Source: JABCZZ01 sp964454545 (GTDB taxonomy: Bacteria > Pseudomonadota > Alphaproteobacteria > Rickettsiales > JABCZZ01). From it: a DNA stretch of 64,000 nucleotides. Below, piece by piece: positions 17,808 to 25,886 of the stretch. The notes under the pieces are model-generated. The model was given only the letters and a program-made list of their open reading frames with translations, had not been told where the DNA came from and did no database searches. Numbering within the stretch: position 1 is the stretch's first letter; each line of letters starts with the position of its first letter. The translations under genes were made by a program, and so were the position numbers. Where the stretch lies: NCBI GenBank assembly GCA_964454545.1, contig CAYVTI010000006.1:1-64000 (forward strand), written 5' to 3'.

Positions 17808-18398
17808 TCATTTTGATTGCTGCCGTAGCACCAAGTCATAATATTTTACACTCTCTTTAATACGTATATTTGCCTGTTCTTTATCAAGCAGCGTAATGCT
17901 TTTGTTTTCGAATAAAGCGTCAGATTTAGCTTGCTCCAGAGGAAATAAAACATCTGCCAGGAATGTATAGGTGCCGCTATCCCAAGTAGCACCAATGTCC
18001 TGTTTGTTGAGCACTCCAAGATCAGAAAGCACACGCAATTTATTGAAGAATTGTGAAACTTTTCTCCGATCATTATCAAGTTTATTGACTAATATTGTTG
18101 GATCGCCCGTATTGGTGTTGTGGAGAAGCAGTGTTTCAAACTTGGATGCAAAATTCTTTGGGTGTGCCTTTTGCCAATTGCGAAGTTCTTTCATGGCACT
18201 TAGCATTTCGGGAGCCGCATATTCCGTAAGCATCTGACTCCAGATTGATGCCTGAGTGGCTCTGGCTGCTTCTGTAACACTCAGATGGGCTTCCCAAGCT
18301 GCCCATCCTGCAAAGATACTTGCAATACACGTAGCGATAGCAGATACGGCCGTCCACGAGAGTTTATGATTTATAGGATGTTTCAATTTGTGTAACAT
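17808..18398 (-). CDS. Membrane-anchored DUF4760-like protein
   Basis: 196 aa from the ATG at 18398, which is preceded by GGGAA; the longer frame upstream overlaps the regulator gene and is not used. One N-terminal transmembrane helix (about residues 14-34, SAIATCIASIFAGWAAW) is followed by a soluble helical domain with RRKVSQFFNKLRVLSDLGVL, a pattern seen in DUF4760 proteins. Function unknown. It lies 10 bases downstream of the XRE regulator on the same strand, so the two form a small operon. Family assignment is by pattern and not certain. Confidence 0.6.
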   Translation of the reverse strand: MLHKLKHPINHKLSWTAVSAIATCIASIFAGWAAWEAHLSVTEAARATQASIWSQMLTEYAAPEMLSAMKELRNWQKAHPKNFASKFETLLLHNTNTGDPTILVNKLDNDRRKVSQFFNKLRVLSDLGVLNKQDIGATWDSGTYTFLADVLFPLEQAKSDALFENKSITLLDKEQANIRIKESVKYYDLVLRQQSK

Positions 18399-18408
18399 GC
18401 GTTCCCAA

Positions 18409-18711
18409 TTATTTATGCAGCGCCTCAATAACTGCGTTAGGATTGCAGGCAATAACCTTGAGCAGTATCTGGGCAGAAGTATCAGGCGTTCTGCGCCCCG
18501 CTTCCCAATTCTTGAGAGAATCGAGCGGGAAACCAAAACTTTCAGCAAAAGTACGCTGGCTCATTCCGAGTTTTTCGCGAATAGGCTTAACCTCCACACG
18601 TTCCTGCTTGTGAAAGTGGTGTACAACAACACCGGAGGCATTTCCTTTAAGGTAAGCAAGCCCTTCGTTTGCACCTTTTACGATAGAATCAAAAATTTTA
18701 TTATCCATCAT
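18409..18711 (-). CDS. XRE-family regulator, NadS/HigA-like
   Basis: 100 aa. Residues about 40-90 form a helix-turn-helix (IREKLGMSQRTFAESFGFPLDSLKNWEAGRRTPD), and the tail ILLKVIACNPNAVIEAL is typical of NadS/HigA-like antitoxin regulators. GGAGA precedes the start. No RelE/HigB-type toxin frame is present upstream; the partner is the DUF4760-like membrane protein. Either the toxin was lost or this pair is a different two-gene unit. Confidence 0.8.
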   Translation of the reverse strand: MMDNKIFDSIVKGANEGLAYLKGNASGVVVHHFHKQERVEVKPIREKLGMSQRTFAESFGFPLDSLKNWEAGRRTPDTSAQILLKVIACNPNAVIEALHK

Positions 18712-18894
18712 TATTCTCCATACTTCTTATATTAGACCTCTTTCGCAACTGTACTCAGATTTTCTTTTCCCGACTCGGCATAGGATGCCAATGGACGCCA
18801 AAAGTCAAGATAAAAGCGTTCAATGAACACCTATGGCGTATCAAATGGCTATGATTAAATACCTTGACTTATTATTCCGCGCATTTAATGTTTT

Positions 18895-18922
18895 CCCCGC
18901 AATCGCTTAGGGGTTTGCGGGG
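18895..18922. terminator. Palindrome in the mnmA leader region
   Basis: CCCCGCAA (18895-18902) pairs with TTGCGGGG (18915-18922) around a 12-base loop. It lies upstream of the tandem RNA element. It may be a short intergenic palindrome of the same kind as elements A-C. A weak promoter candidate (TTGACT at 18864, TAATGT at 18886) precedes it. Confidence 0.4.
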
Positions 18923-18980
18923 TGTAGAAACCTCTTCATGTCGGTATTGTGCTCCGTTATTTCACTCCCTAGCTTCGGCT

Positions 18981-19057
18981 GGGGAGGCTGTAATGTATGT
19001 TCAAGGCGAAAGCCTAAAGATTACAGCAGACCCCATATGAGGTTTTGCTAACTCCCC
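18981..19057 (+). ncRNA. Unrecognised structured RNA, copy 1 (three-way junction)
   Basis: Predicted by eye: P1 GGGGAG (18981-18986) with CTCCCC (19052-19057); P2 GCTGTAAT (18987-18994) with ATTACAGC (19020-19027), 8 bp without mismatch; inner hairpin AGGC-GAAA-GCCT (19004-19015); P3 GACC (19029-19032) with GGTT (19041-19044), 8-base loop. The internal-loop strands GTATGTTCA and AAAG and the junction TAA recur in copy 2. A second fold is possible: CTCCC at 18965 plus AGC-TTCG-GCT can pair with the same GGGGAG, which would break P1. I do not recognise a known riboswitch class. Confidence 0.65.
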
Positions 19058-19098
19058 GGTCATCAGTATTTTACTGGTGGCAACTGTATGATGTGGCT

Positions 19099-19181
19099 GG
19101 GGAGATCGCAATGCATGTCCAGAGGTGCTGCAATCGCCTTAAAGATTACGATGGAACCTGAGAATGTTCGATAACCTTCCC
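19099..19181 (+). ncRNA. Unrecognised structured RNA, copy 2 (three-way junction)
   Basis: Same architecture as copy 1: P1 GGGGAG (19099-19104) with CTTCCC (19176-19181, one G-U); P2 ATCGCAAT (19105-19112) with ATTACGAT (19145-19152, one C-A mismatch); inner hairpin AGGTG with CGCCT; P3 GAAC (19154-19157) with GTTC (19166-19169), again an 8-base loop. P2 and P3 differ from copy 1 at several paired positions with pairing kept, while the unpaired GCATGTCCA and AAAG are nearly unchanged. P1 closes 10-13 bases before the possible mnmA start codons, where no Shine-Dalgarno is visible, so control of mnmA translation is plausible. Confidence 0.65.
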
Positions 19182-19194
19182 TGCCACCATAGTG

Positions 19195-20304
19195 ATGAGA
19201 ATGCATAACCTCGTAGCACATAAATCCCCCAGGGACACCCGCATCGTCGTTGCCATGTCAGGCGGCGTTGACAGTTCCGTGGTTGCCGCAATGCTGAAAG
19301 ATCAGGGATACGACGTGGTGGGCATTACGCTGCAGCTTTATGATCACGGCGTTGCCATAGGCAAAAAGGGCGCATGCTGCGCCGGTCAGGATATTGCCGA
19401 CGCGCGCAATGTCGCCGCGCAGATCGATATCCCGCATTATGTGCTCAATTACGAGAGCAAATTCAGAGAGTCGGTGATGGACGATTTCGCTGAAAGTTAT
19501 TTGAGCGGAGAAACTCCCATCCCCTGCATCCAATGCAACCAATCGGTCAAATTCCGTGACTTGCTTGGCACGGCGCGCGACCTAGGCGCAGACGCGCTTG
19601 CCACGGGCCATTATGTGCGCCGGGAAATGGGCAAAGACGGTGCGGAGCTGCACCGTGCCGCCGATCCGGATAAGGACCAGAGTTATTTCCTGTTTGCAAC
19701 CACCCGTGCGCAGCTTGATTTCCTGCGTTTTCCCCTGGGCGATTTTCACAAGGAACATACGCGCAGGCTTGCGCAGAAATATAACCTGCCCGTCTCCGCA
19801 AAACCGGACAGCCAGGATATATGTTTCGTGCCGAACGGCAATTATGCGAAAGTGATTGAGAAGCTCCGGCCGGGCGCGTGCGATGCCGGAGATATAGTGC
19901 ATATCGATGGACGGATTGTCGGGCAGCATGAAGGCATTATCCATTATACGGTGGGGCAGAGAAAAGGCCTGGGGGTTGCGCATAAGGAACCGCTTTACGT
20001 GATCAAGCTGGATACCGATAGGAAACAGGTCCTCGTAGGGCCGAAGGAAGCATTGCTTACAAGAACCTTTCTTGTGCGTAACCTTAACTGGCTCGATGAT
20101 CCCGCATTGCTGGAGAAAGGCATGGAACTACAGGTCAGACTGCGCTCCGCGCAAGCCCCCATTGAAGCAACCGTGAAATCTGCAGGCAATAAAACGGAAG
20201 TGACATTGCATAACCCCCGTGAGGCGGTAGCGCCGGGACAGGCATGCGTCATGTATATGGATAAACGCGTGCTGGGCGGCGGTTGGATAACCAAAAGCAA
20301 CTAG
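19195..20304 (+). CDS. mnmA: tRNA 2-thiouridylase MnmA
   Basis: 369 aa. MnmA activates U34 of Lys, Glu and Gln tRNAs with ATP and inserts sulfur. Seen: PP-loop AMSGGVDSSV, the catalytic Cys in CIQCNQSVKF, the second Cys in DSQDICFVP and the GQRKGLGV segment. Starts at GTG 19192, ATG 19195 or ATG 19201 are all possible; none has a Shine-Dalgarno site, because the space is occupied by the tandem RNA. ATG 19195 is chosen by codon preference only. Confidence 0.95.
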   Translation: MRMHNLVAHKSPRDTRIVVAMSGGVDSSVVAAMLKDQGYDVVGITLQLYDHGVAIGKKGACCAGQDIADARNVAAQIDIPHYVLNYESKFRESVMDDFAESYLSGETPIPCIQCNQSVKFRDLLGTARDLGADALATGHYVRREMGKDGAELHRAADPDKDQSYFLFATTRAQLDFLRFPLGDFHKEHTRRLAQKYNLPVSAKPDSQDICFVPNGNYAKVIEKLRPGACDAGDIVHIDGRIVGQHEGIIHYTVGQRKGLGVAHKEPLYVIKLDTDRKQVLVGPKEALLTRTFLVRNLNWLDDPALLEKGMELQVRLRSAQAPIEATVKSAGNKTEVTLHNPREAVAPGQACVMYMDKRVLGGGWITKSN

Positions 20305-20506
20305 AATTATTCGCCTTAAGTATTATTTGCCAGCTTGTTACTAAAGCCGCTCCGGGAGTATTTCCAACATAAAAAGCACAGTTACTGAATATTAACCGTT
20401 ATTCCTGCTAAGAAGTTGCGATCATTATGGATTTTTAATTTCCATTCATGCTCCAGTTTGTTTTTCTAATGACTATGCGAGCGAGGCATAATGAAACAGG
20501 AAATAT

Positions 20507-20668
20507 ATGATGGCAGTTCGGGATAAGGCATGCCCGATCATCGAAAGCGGCGCTTCCGCTGGATGGCTGGAGGCGTTGAAGGACTTTTTGAGTTCCGTGC
20601 CGCCGGATAACGGAGTTCCGCTCATGGGGATGAGAATAACTCGTTCAGCCATGGAGACAAGACAATGA
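20507..20668 (+). pseudogene. CheB methylesterase N-terminal remnant
   Basis: A 53-codon frame not long enough to be a CheB. Residues about 10-37 read PIIESGASAGWLEALKDFL and SSVPPDNGV, closely following the start of the CheB domain of CheB-CheR-PAS hybrid proteins (usually IGASAGGLEAL...MPPDSGMAF). The second Gly after the active-site Ser has become Trp, and after PPDNGV the similarity stops. Its TGA overlaps the ATG of the histidine kinase (ATGA), so translation is coupled. Either a decayed 5' part of a former hybrid receptor or a retained leader ORF. Confidence 0.6.
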
Positions 20669-22395
20669 GTGATTCGGCATCTTCAAAACTGTACCCAAAA
20701 GGAGAAGAAAGACTGCAGATGTCGCGTGACGATATCGTTAATATGCCGTCCGAGGACATAGTGAATCTTGTGTACGAACTGCAGATAAACCAGATCGAGC
20801 TTGCAATTCAGAATCAAGAACTGCAGCAGGCACAGAAAACGCTCGAAGTTTTAAATAGTAAATATTATGACCTTTATGATCTTGCTCCGGTCGGCTATAT
20901 CACCCTGGACAGAAAACATATCATCCTGGAAACCAACCTTATGGCTGGTAAACTGTTAGGATGCGAGCGCAGCAGGCTCTGCGGAAAAAGCTTTAACAGC
21001 TTCTTCCATCCTGACTCGCAGGATACTTATCACCTGCACTACCAGAACGTTTTTCACACTGCCGCCTATCATAGCTGCGAACTTGAACTCATAGGCAGTG
21101 AAGAGCGTAAATTCATACAATTGCACAGCCTGATGGTAACGGATAACAGGGAACATTGCCGGACGGTCATAAGCGATATTACAACCCTCAAAAATACGGA
21201 AGCCGAATTGGTGCAGTCACGGGATCAGGCGCTATCCGCCAGCCAGGCTAAATCGGAATTCCTGGCCAATATGAGCCATGAAATGCGTACGCCGCTGAAC
21301 GCCATTATCGGCCTGATCTACATACTGATGCAAAGCAACCCGCTGACGCCTGACCAGAAGAAATATATCAGCACATTGCAGGTATCCGCCGATTCGCTCC
21401 TGATGTTAATAAACGAGCTTCTGGATCTCACCAAGATCGAGACTTCCTCCGTCGAATTTGAGCGTATCTCCTTTCATCTTCCCGAGCTTCTGCGCGAAAC
21501 CTTTCATATCATGGAGCTCAAGGCGAAGGAAAAAGGGCTGGCTTTGTCTCTTGATATCGACCCCAAATTGCATCCCATATATTACGGCGATCCCATGCGG
21601 ATACGCCAGATCGTGCTCAATCTCCTGAGTAATGCCGTCAAATTCACCGAAAGCGGAAAAATAATCCTGCGCATGCGGGGCCTGCAGCGCGGCAATGACC
21701 GCATGGACATCATTATCTCCGTCAGCGATACCGGCATTGGCATTCCCAGGGAAAAGCATGAATGTGTTTTTGAGAATTTCGTCCAGGCCGATGCTTCCAC
21801 AACACGCAAGTTCGGCGGCACGGGCCTGGGGCTTGCCATCAGTAAAAAGCTTACCGAGCAGATGCACGGAAAAATCAGCGTTGACAGCGCACCCGGAAAA
21901 GGCTCGACATTTACCGTGCGCCTGCCGCTGATAATTAGCCTGGCCCCTGCTGCAAAACTAAGTATCAGCCCCCAGCCGGAACTGTCCGTAGAATCTCTTG
22001 TAACCGACAAGAAACCGCATATCCTGCTGGTGGAGGACAATCCATCCAATGCTCTGATTGCCACCACTTACCTTGACGTCATGCATTGCACTTATGATAC
22101 GGCCGCTTGCGGAGCGGAAGCGCTGCAAAAATTCAAGGAAAAGAGCTATTCCCTCATTCTCATGGATATACAGATGCATGATATGGACGGATATGAAGTG
22201 GCAAGCACCATACGCACGCTGGAAAAGGAAAAGGCGCTGCCTGCCACCCCTATCATCGCCATCACCGCGCATACGCTTCGCGATGACAGGCAAAAATGCC
22301 TGTCTGCCGGAATGAATGATTATATCACCAAACCTTTGCTTCCTGAAGAATTACAACGCAAAATAAAAAAATTTTTGGAATTTGTCGAAGCATAG
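20665..22395 (+). CDS. Hybrid sensor histidine kinase (PAS-HisKA-HATPase-REC)
   Basis: 576 aa, cytoplasmic (no membrane helix seen). Order: coiled N-terminus (about 20-65), PAS domain (about 70-180, YDLAPVGYITLDRKHIILE), HisKA with H-box SHEMRTPLNAIIGL (His near 205), HATPase with N-box NLLSNAVKF, DTGIGI and GGTGLGLAI, and a receiver with LLVEDN and phospho-acceptor Asp in LMDIQMHDMDG (near 500). The PAS region resembles that of CheB-CheR-PAS kinases, which fits the CheB remnant just upstream. No separate response regulator or Hpt gene is adjacent, so its output is unknown. Confidence 0.93.
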   Translation: MSDSASSKLYPKGEERLQMSRDDIVNMPSEDIVNLVYELQINQIELAIQNQELQQAQKTLEVLNSKYYDLYDLAPVGYITLDRKHIILETNLMAGKLLGCERSRLCGKSFNSFFHPDSQDTYHLHYQNVFHTAAYHSCELELIGSEERKFIQLHSLMVTDNREHCRTVISDITTLKNTEAELVQSRDQALSASQAKSEFLANMSHEMRTPLNAIIGLIYILMQSNPLTPDQKKYISTLQVSADSLLMLINELLDLTKIETSSVEFERISFHLPELLRETFHIMELKAKEKGLALSLDIDPKLHPIYYGDPMRIRQIVLNLLSNAVKFTESGKIILRMRGLQRGNDRMDIIISVSDTGIGIPREKHECVFENFVQADASTTRKFGGTGLGLAISKKLTEQMHGKISVDSAPGKGSTFTVRLPLIISLAPAAKLSISPQPELSVESLVTDKKPHILLVEDNPSNALIATTYLDVMHCTYDTAACGAEALQKFKEKSYSLILMDIQMHDMDGYEVASTIRTLEKEKALPATPIIAITAHTLRDDRQKCLSAGMNDYITKPLLPEELQRKIKKFLEFVEA

Positions 22396-22530
22396 CCGTG
22401 ATCTTCTTATGGATCCCTTATAAGCTTTCTTATTATTTCTTATAGAAAATAAACTTCCTTCCCCCTACATCTCATACTACATTTTATTTGTTATCTATCA
22501 TCTAAGCACCCTAAAAAACAGAAGGTATTT

Positions 22531-23202
22531 ATGAGGTATATGATATTAGCGCTTATAGGAAGCCTATCGCTTTCTGCATATGGCAATGCGCTTGCAGAGC
22601 AACCTTCCTCCTCTGTCGTATCATCCATCAGCACTCTGCCTGACAAAGGAAGCGCCACTCTTACAGGCACGGTGGAGAAAATTGATGGACCGCGCGAATT
22701 CACGCTTCGCGATGACAGCGGGGATATCAAGGTCAGGCTTACTACGAATGAGTCATTCGTATTCAAGCCAGGGGATACTGTTTCCGTGACCGGTACGGTG
22801 GAAGAGCCTTTCTTCGGTCTTGGGGGTAAACGTATTGACGCAAGCTATGTGCATGTGCAGAAAACCTTGGGAAGCGCTTTATCGGACACGGTAACGAATA
22901 CGACCGGCATTTCCATGGATCAGGCGACGCCCGCGCAGATTAATTCCCTACCTGATCAGGGAATGGTCAAGGTGACCGGCGCCGTAGATAATGTGGTAAA
23001 CGCAAAGGATTTCATATTAAAAGATCCTACCGGTTCCATAGACGTCAACATCCAGTCGGATGAAAACGTTGCGCTGGCCAGAGGCGCAGACGTAACTGTG
23101 GTTGGCTATGTAGCCAAAAGCCCTCTGGGCAACAAAAGCATCCGTGCCACGCACGTGATGGTAACCAGCAACACTCCGAATAACAAGTCAGGAGTGATGT
23201 AA
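22531..23202 (+). CDS. Periplasmic protein with two OB-fold (BOF-like) domains
   Basis: 223 aa. Signal peptide about 1-22 (ending NALAEQ). Two homologous halves: TLPDKGSATLTGTVEKI...FTLRDDSGDIKVR (about 33-75) and SLPDQGMVKVTGAVDNV...FILKDPTGSIDVN (about 140-180). This is the YgiW/BOF pattern of periplasmic OB-fold proteins, linked in enterics to stress tolerance and ligand binding. The tandem duplication is unusual, as YgiW has one domain. GAAGG precedes the ATG. A second secreted gene follows after 30 bases. Confidence 0.7.
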   Translation: MRYMILALIGSLSLSAYGNALAEQPSSSVVSSISTLPDKGSATLTGTVEKIDGPREFTLRDDSGDIKVRLTTNESFVFKPGDTVSVTGTVEEPFFGLGGKRIDASYVHVQKTLGSALSDTVTNTTGISMDQATPAQINSLPDQGMVKVTGAVDNVVNAKDFILKDPTGSIDVNIQSDENVALARGADVTVVGYVAKSPLGNKSIRATHVMVTSNTPNNKSGVM

Positions 23203-23232
23203 TCTTAACATAAACTTATGAAGGATTTTTTT

Positions 23233-23694
23233 ATGACACACGTTAGAGAAAAATTTGCCTATTACGCGTTTTTTGCATCTTTGGCCGCCCTGCCGCTGGC
23301 CGCCGCCAACGCCGCAACGGAGGACACCGCCACTAATAATTCAATGCAGGGGTCTTCCAGCTACGGTTCGCAGTCCACAAAATCACATAAATACTCCGAC
23401 ATGACGAAGGAAGATTGCGCGGAGCTTTCTTCCAACAAGAGCGATTACAGCACGAAAGAATATCGTGCGCGGAGCAGGTATTGCAAAAAACATTTCGGTA
23501 AGAGCGCCAGTACAGGCCCGAACCGTACCGGCCTGACCAGTTCGAATAGCGGCAGCGCAGATATTGGCTCCTCAGCAGAATCCAATGCTGCGGGCACCTC
23601 AAGAAGTTCTGAAATGAATAGTTCAACAAACGCTGATGTCGCCGGCACTTCAACCAGGAACGACGCTTCGGAGAATTCGACAAGCACGCAATAA
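23233..23694 (+). CDS. Hypothetical secreted Ser/Thr-rich protein
   Basis: 153 aa from the ATG at 23233, which has AAGGA 7 bases upstream; an in-frame ATG at 23218 has none. Signal peptide with LAALPLAAANAA. The mature part holds one ordered patch, MTKEDCAELSSNKSDYSTKEYRARSRYCKKHF, shown here in pieces MTKEDCAELSS and RARSRYCKKHF, with two Cys that could pair. The remainder is Ser/Thr/Asn-rich and disordered. Unknown function; probably cotranscribed with the OB-fold gene. Confidence 0.6.
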   Translation: MTHVREKFAYYAFFASLAALPLAAANAATEDTATNNSMQGSSSYGSQSTKSHKYSDMTKEDCAELSSNKSDYSTKEYRARSRYCKKHFGKSASTGPNRTGLTSSNSGSADIGSSAESNAAGTSRSSEMNSSTNADVAGTSTRNDASENSTSTQ

Positions 23695-23873
23695 TCCAGA
23701 AATCAGGAAAGGCGTCTCCAACGCCTTTTCCTGATTTGGCATAACCGCGGTGATTATTATTGTTACAGGCCGCCTGCCGTAATATGCGTATAAACGCTTT
23801 TTAAGCCGATTACCGCCGAATACACAGCGTCAGGCAATAGCTGATCGCTGCGGGATTATATCCAGAATAGTAA

Positions 23874-24326
23874 TTATGCGCTCACGCTGCGCCCGTAATG
23901 AGCAATATGAGCACGCGCTTCTTCCGAGATAACACTTTCAAAATATTTCGCTTCGCATAGATTGTAGAATTCCTGCCACTGCTTGCCCAGGTCAAATACG
24001 CTGCAGAGACCATCATCCTGATTTTCCATCCGCTCCGGATTAAGATCCGCGAAATGATTGCCAAGTTTGGCAAGCACCGGCTTTAAAGCACCCTGAAACA
24101 TGACAAAAATATCCGCGTCATCACAGAGATATATGTAGCCGCCTGTATCCTCCAGAATATCGGTGATGGCTTTGACCACGAAATTGTTATACAGCGTGTG
24201 GTTGTTGCGCTCAGGCTTATCGGAAAATTTAAAATAGATGCAGCGCCAGCTGTCATGCGAAGACTGTTGCAGGCCTTCCGCTCTTTCAAAGAGCAGGTTG
24301 ACGCTATTGCGGTTAATGACTTTCAT
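23874..24326 (-). CDS. Hypothetical protein, 150 aa
   Basis: Start at 24326 (MKVINRNSVNLLFERAEGL) with GGGAG upstream; the frame continues to 24392 but without support. A soluble mixed alpha/beta protein with no signal peptide; segments ITDILEDTGGYIYLCDDADIFVMFQG suggest a small sensor-like fold, and DLGKQWQEFYNL follows. I recognise no family. It stands alone, convergent with the preceding secreted gene. Confidence 0.55.
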   Translation of the reverse strand: MKVINRNSVNLLFERAEGLQQSSHDSWRCIYFKFSDKPERNNHTLYNNFVVKAITDILEDTGGYIYLCDDADIFVMFQGALKPVLAKLGNHFADLNPERMENQDDGLCSVFDLGKQWQEFYNLCEAKYFESVISEEARAHIAHYGRSVSA

Positions 24327-24502
24327 ATCTTTCTCCCGTGTTTGCTTTGCCTTATATGCAAAGCAAGCCCCGTGCCATAATGGGCAAGACATAAATGTTA
24401 GGGAAATATAGCTGGTTATAACATATTTCTTCGTTGTTTACTTGAGACAAGCAGCGCTTCAATACACCTGCAGGGCAGAAATTGCCAAGCCCGCTTTTTG
24501 CC

Positions 24503-25102
24503 TCATTGAGGCACAGGTTCTTTCAGCAACTCTTCTATTTTCTTCCTGACCTTTTCCGAATCAGGGCTGGTCGGAGTATTGAAATAATCCACCAGTTGTC
24601 CTTGCCGGTTAATCACATATTTATGGAAATTCCACTTCGGCGCCGTGCCAAATCCCAGCACCTTCTTAGCCCATATATAGAACGGATGCGCCTTGTCCCC
24701 GGATACCACTTCCTTCGCAGCCATAGGAAACGTCACGCCGTAATTCAGCTTGCAGAAGCTGGCTATTTCTTCGCTATTGCCAGGCTCTTGCGCACCGAAA
24801 TCGTTACTGGGCACGCCAAAAACCACAAGGCCTTTATCCTTGTATGCATTATATAATTTCTCCAACCCTTCATATTGCGGCGTGTATCCGCATTTTGAGG
24901 CGGTATTTACAACAAGAATGACCTTGCCCTTGAATTCCGACAATGGCAAAGGCTTGCCGCCCGATAACGCCCTGAAGACATAGTTATAAGCGCTTCCCGG
25001 CTGGTTATCAGCATCATATGCCTGCTTGTCCGCCTGCGCGGCAGAAAATGGCCACATAAGAAATCCTCCCATGAATATGACAATGAATAATTGTTTCAGC
25101 AT
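24503..25102 (-). CDS. Glutathione peroxidase-like thiol peroxidase, periplasmic
   Basis: 199 aa with an N-terminal signal peptide (about 1-24), so it acts outside the cytoplasm. The active site is NTASKCGYTPQYEGL with Cys rather than selenocysteine; the tetrad partners appear as the Gln-containing strand, PKWNFHKYVI (Trp and Asn) and the GVPSNDFGAQEPG loop. Cys-type Gpx enzymes commonly use thioredoxin. The LysE transporter gene ends 17 bases upstream on the same strand. Confidence 0.9.
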   Translation of the reverse strand: MLKQLFIVIFMGGFLMWPFSAAQADKQAYDADNQPGSAYNYVFRALSGGKPLPLSEFKGKVILVVNTASKCGYTPQYEGLEKLYNAYKDKGLVVFGVPSNDFGAQEPGNSEEIASFCKLNYGVTFPMAAKEVVSGDKAHPFYIWAKKVLGFGTAPKWNFHKYVINRQGQLVDYFNTPTSPDSEKVRKKIEELLKEPVPQ

Positions 25103-25119
25103 AGCCTAAACCCCAACAG

Positions 25120-25749
25120 TTAATCCAGCCTGGAAAATAAAATGCCGATACCGAAAGCGCCGAATACGCCGCCGGTCAGCTTGTTGAACGCCGATTTCAC
25201 GGAATGCTGCCCGAGATAGGCAGATAAGGTATTGCCACCCATCGCATACACCATATACCAGCCCACTTCCGCTACGCTGAAAGTAGCCAGCAGGACAAGG
25301 AATTGCGGCAACTGCGGCAGGTTGGGATCGATAAATTGCGGAAAGAAGGCGGCGGCAAACAGCAACGCCTTGGGATTGCTTATGCTTACCATGAACCCCC
25401 GGCAGAAATTTTTCAGCGGCGAGGTAGTGGTTACCATCATCTGTTCCTGTTCTTCCCCGGCGGAAACCGGAGCCGTCCACGCCTGATATCCCAGATACGC
25501 CAGATAGCCAGCGCCTATATAGCGCAGGATCTCAAACAGCACCGGTGAGGCTTTAAGCAGGGCGCCGACCCCGGCCACAGAGACAGTGATGGCCGTGACT
25601 ATCGCAAGAAAACTGCCCGCCATCGTGAAAAACGTCAGGCGAAGCCCGTATCTTACACTGCTTGAGAGCATCATGAGCATATTGGGACCGGGCGCACCGC
25701 AGATGAGGAAAGTCGTGATAAAAAAAGCCCACCAGCTATGCGTGTTCAT
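25120..25749 (-). CDS. LysE/RhtB-family amino-acid exporter
   Basis: 209 aa, about six transmembrane helices. The family motif GAPGPNMLMMLSSSVRYG lies near residue 18, and SNPKALLFAAAFFPQF is the second conserved region. Substrate cannot be predicted. It may share a transcript with the peroxidase gene just downstream. Confidence 0.88.
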   Translation of the reverse strand: MNTHSWWAFFITTFLICGAPGPNMLMMLSSSVRYGLRLTFFTMAGSFLAIVTAITVSVAGVGALLKASPVLFEILRYIGAGYLAYLGYQAWTAPVSAGEEQEQMMVTTTSPLKNFCRGFMVSISNPKALLFAAAFFPQFIDPNLPQLPQFLVLLATFSVAEVGWYMVYAMGGNTLSAYLGQHSVKSAFNKLTGGVFGAFGIGILFSRLD

Positions 25750-25886
25750 AAAATACTCTAAGAAAAATGAGGTTTATATATGAAATAACCCTTATTTTAT
25801 AGTATGTCATCCGGAAAATTTCTGTTATATAGCCACATTTTATTGTAAGCATGCAGGAAAATAAAAGCGGAAGGTAGCATCGGTTT

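Noticed and set aside
18981..19181. Tandem glycine riboswitch
   Set aside because: The conserved glycine-aptamer core strings are absent.
18981..19190. tmRNA or tRNA-like gene in the mnmA leader (GTTCGA and CCACCA strings noticed)
   Set aside because: No T-stem pairs around GTTCGA, no acceptor stem joining to CCA, no tag-peptide frame; the tandem three-way-junction reading explains the bases better.
24482..24856. 124-codon plus frame opposite the glutathione peroxidase gene
   Set aside because: Antisense to a gene with clear catalytic motifs and signal peptide.
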